Below, in pieces: positions 1 through 5,696 of a stretch of DNA of 5,696 nt (positions are counted from its first letter, which is position 1; the number at the start of each line of letters is the position of its first letter). The position numbers and the translations under genes were made by a program. Source of the stretch: Methanobacteriota archaeon (GTDB lineage Archaea; Hydrothermarchaeota; Hydrothermarchaeia; Hydrothermarchaeales; SZUA-236); contig RFHW01000018.1 of NCBI GenBank assembly GCA_003695745.1, forward strand, positions 1 through 5,696, in the 5' to 3' direction. The notes beneath the pieces are model-generated. The model was not told the origin of the DNA. It saw only the letters and a program-made list of their open reading frames with translations, and made no database searches.

Positions 1-17
1 ATCTGCATCCACAGTGG

Positions 18-42
18 GTCACCCTCAAATACTGAGGGCGAC
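18..42. repeat. Inverted repeat downstream of the lipoprotein gene
   Basis: The arms GTCaCCCTCA and TGAGGGcGAC pair over 9 of 10 positions around a 5-base loop (28-32). It starts about 13 bases after the lipoprotein stop, where a terminator would be expected. There is no T run on either side in either direction, so it may instead stabilise the mRNA end or be a protein-binding or recombination site. The neighbouring gene to the left is not visible. Confidence 0.5.
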
Positions 43-55
43 AAATGTCTTGGAC

Positions 56-703
56 TTACACACCTGAATGGAGAGCTCGCTTTAAAAGCGGAATAGTGGT
101 TTCATTACATGGCATTGAATCCTTTATTGAATAGCGGTATGATTTATATTTTGTAATATTTATACCATATTTTTTCAGATCATCATTAGATTCAAACCGT
201 GCCACGTCGTAACCTTGTTCATTTTGTGAGTCAAAAATTAGTCGGTACCGTGTAAACGGATTTTCCGAGGGAGGTACATCTTCCAATAAGATATCATTTG
301 CCACATCATATAGTGAAGATGTGTATAATAAAACATAGTTACCCTCAGTATAAACAATACCAAAATCCTTGCAGAATGGGAGGTTAACACGCTTGGTAAG
401 CTTGGTGTATGTATTTATGTCGTCCTCAATAAGTTTCAATGAAATATCGAGGTTGTCACACACTGTGACCAACTTGGTTTTCCCCTCACTTTCGAGATAA
501 AGAAAATCGTGGAAACATTCCTGATTTTGAGTTACAGCTGATTGGGTCGGTGGAGGAGAAACTGTCGGGCACAAAGCTGCATCAGAAACTGTCTGCCCTG
601 TAGGACATACATACAGTCGCAAGGTTTTTTCAGATTCGTTTATACAACCTAAACTAACTGAAATCAATATCAAAAGACCTATTACGGCAATCTTCCTTAA
701 CAT
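56..703 (-). CDS. Predicted lipoprotein of unknown function
   Basis: I do not recognise a family for this 215-residue protein. It starts with a basic residue pair and a hydrophobic signal (about 5-19) ending in the lipobox S-L-G-C, with Cys20 as the likely lipidated residue, so it should sit on the outer face of the cytoplasmic membrane. A motif Y-V-C-P-x-G with a second cysteine 12 residues on (Cys33, Cys45) follows; from memory, similar motifs occur in archaeal surface proteins. A Pro/Thr/Ser-rich linker (46-60) leads into a folded domain with four more cysteines (63, 82, 111 and 199) that could form disulfides. Two sequons are present (Asn172 and Asn200). The ATG at 703 has an AGGCGGT site 4 bases upstream. 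The gene is separated from the operon by 70 bases with its own promoter-like sequence, and its GC is clearly lower (30-37% in sampled 60-base lines against about 47-67% in the gyrase genes). Recent acquisition or an atypical lineage-specific gene is possible. Confidence 0.75.
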   Translation of the reverse strand: MLRKIAVIGLLILISVSLGCINESEKTLRLYVCPTGQTVSDAALCPTVSPPPTQSAVTQNQECFHDFLYLESEGKTKLVTVCDNLDISLKLIEDDINTYTKLTKRVNLPFCKDFGIVYTEGNYVLLYTSSLYDVANDILLEDVPPSENPFTRYRLIFDSQNEQGYDVARFESNDDLKKYGINITKYKSYRYSIKDSMPCNETTIPLLKRALHSGV

Positions 704-707
704 CAGT

Positions 708-714
708 ACCGCCT
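708..714 (-). promoter_or_regulatory. Ribosome binding site of the lipoprotein gene
   Basis: The minus strand reads AGGCGGT, one mismatch from AGGAGGT, with 4 bases to the ATG at 703. It supports that start and separate translation of this gene. Confidence 0.55.
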
Positions 715-726
715 ACCCAGCAATTT

Positions 727-747
727 AAAAAAAGCTGCACAGTAGCT
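727..747 (-). terminator. Weak hairpin plus T7 run, candidate operon terminator
   Basis: On the minus strand an AGCT at 747-744 and an AGCT at 736-733 can pair with a 7-base loop, followed directly by a run of seven T (733-727, the first shared with the stem). It lies about 27-47 bases after the EamA-like stop. The stem is only 4 base pairs, so the T run, a known archaeal termination signal, would be the main element. The candidate promoter overlaps it. Confidence 0.35.
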
Positions 748-754
748 ATTTATA
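747..754 (-). promoter_or_regulatory. TATA-like box, candidate promoter for the lipoprotein gene
   Basis: The minus strand reads TATAAATA here inside an AT-rich gap. If it is an archaeal TATA box, the transcript would start about 25 bases further, near 725, giving a leader of about 20 bases that includes the AGGCGGT ribosome site. The purine-rich AAAAC just upstream could be a poor BRE. It could instead be only part of an AT-rich terminator region. Confidence 0.45.
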
Positions 755-773
755 GTTTTTGATGGCTCATATC

Positions 774-1142
774 TTAGCTTTTAAACAGGAAGTATCCTCC
801 GATTATCATCAGGAATATGCCCAGCCACCGATAGGGCGTTACCGTTTCCTTGAGATAATAGGTGGCGAGAAGCGCTGTGATCACGTATCCGAAGCTCAGG
901 AAGGGATAGGCCTTGCTCACATCCACCTTGGATAGCACCGCGAGCCACAGGAGGGATGCCACGCCGTAGTTGAAGAATCCCAGGAGTATGAACTTGTTTG
1001 AGAAGAGCCGTATAAGCTCAGAGGGCTGCAGCATCTCGGCGACTCCGTTCACAGCGCCCAGCTCGCCCATCCCTGTCTTCAGGAAGATCTGGCCCACAGC
1101 TCCGAGGACAACGGATATGAATATGAGCGCATAAGGCGACAT
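774..1142 (-). CDS. Four-helix EamA/SMR-like membrane protein (DMT superfamily)
   Basis: This 122-residue protein has four membrane helices (about 3-24, 50-71, 77-97 and 104-120), the layout of single-domain members of the drug/metabolite transporter superfamily, including SMR pumps and ArnE/ArnF-type lipid-sugar flippases. The first helix aligns without gaps to E. coli EmrE: M-x-P-Y at the start, Gly17 and Lys22 are shared. However, the essential proton/drug-binding Glu14 of EmrE is Gly here. This argues against a classic multidrug antiporter and favours the EamA/ArnE-like type. Such proteins work as dimers, and the real substrate cannot be read from sequence. Other typical features are a K-x-x-x-x-Y-P-F motif before helix 3 and a Tyr-x-x-x-Lys-Glu loop before helix 4. 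The start ATG is 6 bases after the cytochrome stop, with GGAG 9 bases upstream inside the cytochrome's last codons. It is the last gene of the packed series. A role in glycolipid export for envelope glycosylation is possible but unproven. Confidence 0.85.
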   Translation of the reverse strand: MSPYALIFISVVLGAVGQIFLKTGMGELGAVNGVAEMLQPSELIRLFSNKFILLGFFNYGVASLLWLAVLSKVDVSKAYPFLSFGYVITALLATYYLKETVTPYRWLGIFLMIIGGYFLFKS

Positions 1143-1148
1143 CTCATC

Positions 1149-1640
1149 TCACTCCAGCGGGCCGAAGGGGCTCTGGTTGAAGTAGCGGTATGCCCGCTCA
1201 TACACATCGGTCTTGTTGCTCTCGTTTAGGAATATGTAGTGGCCAGACTGGTTCACGCCGCTTCTGCCGTTCCCGATGGGTATGTCGCCTGTTGCGTTGT
1301 ATCCTGTATGGCAGTTTGTGCAGTAGATGTTCTTTGTCAGGTTATGCTGGAGGTTTATGGATATGTTGGCTCCTCCGAGGTTTGTGTAGTTAGGGTAGTA
1401 GCCGTGGCAGATGCAGGCCGAGACAGCGCCGTGCGCCTTGTAGAGAAAGGTTGTGGAGATGTTCCCTGCGACATCGGGATGGCATTTGGCGCAGAAATAG
1501 ATGTCGCCCATGGAGGCGCCGGTCCTGACCTTGTAGACGGAGTGGCTTCCGGCCAGCTTGGACTGAGATGGCAGGATGGAGTAGGCAACTGCCACTATGA
1601 GGAAGGATATGAGGAGGATCGTGGTCTTGTCCTTTTTCAT
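1149..1640 (-). CDS. Secreted or membrane-anchored small multiheme cytochrome c
   Basis: This is a predicted extracytoplasmic electron-transfer protein of 163 residues. The N-terminus has a KK charge pair and a hydrophobic stretch (about 7-23) that serves as a Sec signal or uncleaved anchor. Two canonical heme c sites are visible, CAKCH (50-54) and CTNCH (107-111). A third, CICH (76-79), has only one residue between the cysteines and also reads as A-x-x-C-H. His33, His70, His99 and His134 are spare and could supply distal ligands. Nine N-X-S/T sequons are spread between residues 60 and 157, suggesting heavy archaeal N-glycosylation outside the cell. The ATG at 1640 is preferred to the ATG at 1706 because a GAGGT site lies 4 bases upstream and the signal segment then starts the protein. 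The gene follows the coiled-coil gene by 7 bases and precedes the EamA-like gene by 6. The redox partner is unknown, and I cannot assign it to a named cytochrome family. Confidence 0.85.
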   Translation of the reverse strand: MKKDKTTILLISFLIVAVAYSILPSQSKLAGSHSVYKVRTGASMGDIYFCAKCHPDVAGNISTTFLYKAHGAVSACICHGYYPNYTNLGGANISINLQHNLTKNIYCTNCHTGYNATGDIPIGNGRSGVNQSGHYIFLNESNKTDVYERAYRYFNQSPFGPLE

Positions 1641-1644
1641 ATTA

Positions 1645-1649
1645 ACCTC
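1645..1649 (-). promoter_or_regulatory. Ribosome binding site of the cytochrome gene
   Basis: GAGGT overlaps the TGA stop of the preceding gene and lies 4 bases before the ATG at 1640. It decides against the longer reading from 1706 and indicates stop-start coupling. Confidence 0.7.
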
Positions 1650-1995
1650 ATCTGGTCCAGAGATAGAGGAGCGCTGAGCCGCCAAGCCCGATGAGCATGC
1701 CTGCAAGGAGATAGAGCCACACGTTGAGGCTTGCAGATATGAGCTGGATAAACAGGAGCGATGCTGCGATGAAGCCCCCTGTGAGGACGAGAAGGCTTCC
1801 CCGCTCCTTTTCCAGCTTTTTCTTCACAAGGCTGTCCCTTTTCTCAAGCTCCTCTTCAAGCTCTTTGATCCGCTTCTCATATTCAGATATCTTTGCATAG
1901 TCCTTCTTGAATTTCCTGTAAAAGCTCTCCCAGGCGTCGAGCTCTGACTCCACAGTGGCTATGACCTCGTCCTTTATCTCCTCAACCTCGGCCAT
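1648..1995 (-). CDS. Small coiled-coil protein with two C-terminal membrane helices
   Basis: I do not recognise a family. The 115-residue product has a highly charged helical N-terminal part (1-65) rich in Glu and Lys, with a likely coiled coil at about 35-65, followed by two hydrophobic segments (about 66-87 and 91-113) and a short WTR tail. This looks like a membrane hairpin with a cytoplasmic coiled-coil arm, which could act as an anchor or oligomerisation element; that is inference. There is no N-terminal signal peptide and there are no cysteines. I chose the ATG at 1995, which overlaps the gyrA end by 14 bases, because GGTGAGG and AGGAGG lie just upstream. An in-frame GTG at 2007 has no such site and would add only a Val-Arg-Arg-Arg (Met as initiator). 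The gene sits between gyrA and a cytochrome gene with 7 bases to the latter, so it is very probably cotranscribed with gyrase. A function in chromosome-membrane contact is only speculation. Confidence 0.8.
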   Translation of the reverse strand: MAEVEEIKDEVIATVESELDAWESFYRKFKKDYAKISEYEKRIKELEEELEKRDSLVKKKLEKERGSLLVLTGGFIAASLLFIQLISASLNVWLYLLAGMLIGLGGSALLYLWTR

Positions 1996-4423
1996 TCTCC
2001 TCCTCACCTATTATCTTTGCCACTGCAACCACCTTGTCGCCTTCATTGAGCCTCATAATCCTCACACCTTTGGTGTTTCTCCCTATTATAGATATCTCCT
2101 CCACAGCAGTCCTTATAACGATCCCGGCCTGTGTGGTGACAACGATCTCCTCGTCCCCGGCCACCTCCTTCACATCCACGGCGGCGCCGTTGCGCTCGTC
2201 TGTTATGATGTTTATCACGCCATAGCCTCCGCGCCGGATCCTCCTGTACTGGGAGACGGGCGTCCTCTTGCCGTAGCCGTTTTCGGTGACAGTGAGTATC
2301 TGGCTGTCCTCTCCGTCCAGCGCCGCCATGGCTATCACCGCATCGCCCTCTCGCAGCCTGATGCCTATCATCCCCCTCGTCCCCCTTCCAATGGGCCGCA
2401 CATCCCTCTCAGAGAATCTGATGGCCTTGCCAAGCCTGGTGGCCAGGAAGATGTCCATCTCTCCGTCGGTGAGCTTCACAGAGACCAGCTCGTCGTCGTC
2501 ATCGAGGAGTATGGCGATTATGCCGCCTCTCCGGGGTCTGCTGAAGGCTGTGAGCGCCGTCTTCTTCACGATCCCCTTCTTCGTGGCAAAGAAGACAAAG
2601 TGTCGGGGGTCGAACTCCCTTACAGGGATGGCCGCCCGCACCTTCTCGCCCTCGGCCAGCTCAAGGAGGTTGACAATGGCCTTTCCCTTTGAATAACGCC
2701 CTGCCATGGGCAGGCGATACACCTTCAGCCAGTGCACCCTGCCCCTGTCTGTGAAAAAGAGTATGTAGTCGTGTGTTGAGGCCACGAAGAGGTTCTCCAC
2801 AAAGTCCTCCTCCTTTGTCTCCATGCCGATGACGCCCTTCCCGCCGCGGCGCTGCTGCCGGTATGTGTCCACAGGCAGCCTCTTGATATAGCCTGTGTTG
2901 GTGATGGTCACTATCATGTCCTCCACAGGGATGAGGTCCTCGTCCTCTATGGTGAGTATCTCGTCCGTTATCTGGCTTCTCCTCTCATCCCCATAGCCCT
3001 TCTTCAGCTCCGTCAGCTCCTCTTTGATGATCCCAAGCACCTTGGCAGGGTCTGCAAGCACCTGCCGGTACCATTTGATGTCCCGCTGGAGCTGCTCGTA
3101 TTCGTCGTCTATCTTCTCCCTTTCAAGGGCGGTGAGCCGCTGGAGCCTCATCTCAAGGATCGCCTGCGCCTGCTCCTCTGAAAGCCCGAAGGACTCCACA
3201 AGCCCGGTCTTCGCCTCTTCAGCGCTCTTTGAGCCCCTTATGAGCTTTATCACCGCGTCTATCCTGCCCAGGGCGGTCCTCAGACCTTCAAGTATGTGGG
3301 CGCGCCTCTCTGCCTTTTCAAGCTCGAATCTCGTCCTCCTGGTGACGACCTCCCGTCTGTGGGAGATATAGCTCTCCAGGAGCTCCGTGAGGGAAAGCAC
3401 CCTGGGCCGCCCGTCTACAAGGGCGAGGTTTATGATGCCAAAGGTGGTCTGCATCTGGGTGTGCTTGTAAAGCTGGTTCAGGACGACCTCCCCCTGCGCC
3501 CCTGTCTTGAGCTCTATCACGATGCGCATCCCCTCCCTGTCAGACTCGTCCCTGAGGTCTGAGATGCCTTCGATCTTCTTGCCCTTCACGAGATCTGCGA
3601 TGGACTCGATGAGCCGGGATTTGTTGACCATATAGGGTATCTCCCTGACGATGATGCGCTCTCTCCCGCCCACCTCCACTATCTCAGTCTTCGCCCTGAG
3701 AACTATCCTGCCCCTGCCGGTCTCATAGGCCTCGCGGATCCCGCTTCTGCCGCAGATGAAGCCGCCTGTGGGGAAGTCAGGTCCTGGCAGGACCTCCATG
3801 AGCTCCTCAACGGTGGCAGCGGGGTTTTCAATCAACATGATAAGGGCATCTATCACCTCATTCAGGTTGTGGGGGGGCATGTTCGTCGCCATCCCAACGG
3901 CGATGCCCGATGAGCCGTTCACAAGGAGATTGGGGAGCTTGGAGGGGAGCACAACAGGCTCTTTGAGGGAACCGTCATAGTTGGGGGTGAAGTCCACCGT
4001 GTCCCTGTCGATGTCAGAGAGCATCTCTGTGGCGATCTTTGCAAGTCTGATCTCGGTGTATCTCATGGCAGCCGCGGAATCGCCGTCCACAGAGCCGAAG
4101 TTCCCCTGTCCGTCCACAAGGGGATAGCGGAGGGAGAAGTCCTGGGCCATCCGGACGATGGTGTCATAGACCGCCATATCCCCGTGGGGATGATATTTGC
4201 CGAGCACGTCACCGACGATGCGCGCCGATTTCCTGTATGGCCGGTCCGGTGTGAGCCCTGCCTCGTTCATGGCATAGAGGACCCTGCGGTGCACAGGCTT
4301 GAGGCCGTCGCGCACATCAGGCAGGGCCCGGCCTACGATCACCGACATGGCATAGTCGATGTAGGAGCTCTTCATCTCCTCCTCGACCTTTCTGTGAAGG
4401 ATCCTCTCAGCAGCCTCAGCCAT
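1982..4423 (-). CDS. gyrA: DNA gyrase subunit A
   Basis: This is the DNA breakage-reunion subunit of gyrase, 813 residues, a normal full length (E. coli has 875). The N-terminal winged-helix domain holds the YHPHGD motif (77-82) and the catalytic Tyr122 preceded by Arg121 in AAMRYTE, which forms the covalent link to DNA. The tower and coiled-coil segments follow to about residue 490. The C-terminal beta-pinwheel (about 495-805) starts its series of blades with a perfect GyrA box QRRGGKG (524-530), the mark of a DNA-wrapping, negatively supercoiling enzyme rather than topoisomerase IV. Degenerate box repeats recur at about 629, 668, 727 and 780. The ATG at 4423 is the only sensible start because the gyrB stop is in frame two codons upstream. 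No good Shine-Dalgarno lies close to it, so translation is probably coupled to gyrB. Residue 83 is Met where E. coli has Ser; Asp87 is kept. Confidence 0.98.
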   Translation of the reverse strand: MAEAAERILHRKVEEEMKSSYIDYAMSVIVGRALPDVRDGLKPVHRRVLYAMNEAGLTPDRPYRKSARIVGDVLGKYHPHGDMAVYDTIVRMAQDFSLRYPLVDGQGNFGSVDGDSAAAMRYTEIRLAKIATEMLSDIDRDTVDFTPNYDGSLKEPVVLPSKLPNLLVNGSSGIAVGMATNMPPHNLNEVIDALIMLIENPAATVEELMEVLPGPDFPTGGFICGRSGIREAYETGRGRIVLRAKTEIVEVGGRERIIVREIPYMVNKSRLIESIADLVKGKKIEGISDLRDESDREGMRIVIELKTGAQGEVVLNQLYKHTQMQTTFGIINLALVDGRPRVLSLTELLESYISHRREVVTRRTRFELEKAERRAHILEGLRTALGRIDAVIKLIRGSKSAEEAKTGLVESFGLSEEQAQAILEMRLQRLTALEREKIDDEYEQLQRDIKWYRQVLADPAKVLGIIKEELTELKKGYGDERRSQITDEILTIEDEDLIPVEDMIVTITNTGYIKRLPVDTYRQQRRGGKGVIGMETKEEDFVENLFVASTHDYILFFTDRGRVHWLKVYRLPMAGRYSKGKAIVNLLELAEGEKVRAAIPVREFDPRHFVFFATKKGIVKKTALTAFSRPRRGGIIAILLDDDDELVSVKLTDGEMDIFLATRLGKAIRFSERDVRPIGRGTRGMIGIRLREGDAVIAMAALDGEDSQILTVTENGYGKRTPVSQYRRIRRGGYGVINIITDERNGAAVDVKEVAGDEEIVVTTQAGIVIRTAVEEISIIGRNTKGVRIMRLNEGDKVVAVAKIIGEEENGRG
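1999..2008 (-). promoter_or_regulatory. Ribosome binding site for the coiled-coil gene, inside gyrA
   Basis: The minus strand reads GGTGAGGAGG within the last codons of gyrA (encoding Gly-Glu-Glu-Glu). GGTGAGG leaves 6 bases to the ATG at 1995, while AGGAGG leaves 3. It decides for the ATG rather than the GTG at 2007, which lies inside this site. Confidence 0.7.
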
Positions 4424-4426
4424 ACT

Positions 4427-5696
<1,270 letters not shown>

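Noticed and set aside
9..17. Short palindrome CCACAGTGG at the left edge
   Set aside because: Four-base arms around one base are expected by chance and no second copy was seen.
1239..1694. Plus-strand open frame opposite the cytochrome gene
   Set aside because: The minus strand codes for a protein with heme motifs, signal segment and ribosome site; the plus frame has none.
1641..1706. Longer cytochrome start at the ATG at 1706
   Set aside because: It would put 22 non-signal residues before the hydrophobic segment and overlap the coiled-coil gene; the ATG at 1640 has a good GAGGT site.
1996..2007. GTG start at 2007 for the coiled-coil gene
   Set aside because: It lies inside the ribosome site of the ATG at 1995 and lacks one of its own.
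1955..2692. Long plus-strand open frame opposite the gyrA 3' end
   Set aside because: It is antisense to the conserved GyrA pinwheel, has no recognisable domain, and its openness follows from the codon bias of gyrA.

Overview
This window most likely comes from an archaeon, probably a euryarchaeote or related gyrase-bearing lineage with extracytoplasmic cytochromes. The evidence is indirect: a gyrB-gyrA pair in that order, a small secreted cytochrome c packed with N-X-S/T glycosylation sequons, a TATA-like promoter element, GGTG/GAGGT-type ribosome binding sites, and a lipoprotein with a Y-x-C-P-x-G cysteine motif. No single feature is decisive, and a bacterial origin is not excluded.

All genes lie on the minus strand, so transcription runs from right to left. 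From 5696 down to 774 there is one tightly packed gene series: gyrB (5' end outside the window), gyrA, a small coiled-coil protein with two membrane segments, a secreted multiheme cytochrome c, and a four-helix EamA/SMR-like membrane protein. The gyrB and gyrA genes are 3 bases apart, the small coiled-coil gene begins inside the last codons of gyrA, and the next gaps are 7 and 6 bases. This is the spacing of a single operon with translational coupling. The gyrase subunits form the A2B2 enzyme that introduces negative supercoils. The three downstream proteins are all membrane or envelope proteins with no obvious link to DNA topology.

A 70-base AT-rich gap (704-773) follows. It holds a weak hairpin with a T7 run, which could end the operon, and a TATA-like box placed to start the last gene. 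That gene (56-703) encodes a predicted lipoprotein of unknown function with much lower GC than the operon. Bases 1-55 lie beyond its stop and contain one inverted repeat.

The best leads are an atypical CxCH heme site and the heavy sequon load of the cytochrome, the conserved-looking but unexplained two-helix protein fused to the gyrase operon, a Met at the GyrA position equivalent to E. coli Ser83, and the compositionally distinct lipoprotein. I saw no mobile element, CRISPR array, tRNA or rRNA, and no clear novel multi-gene system.
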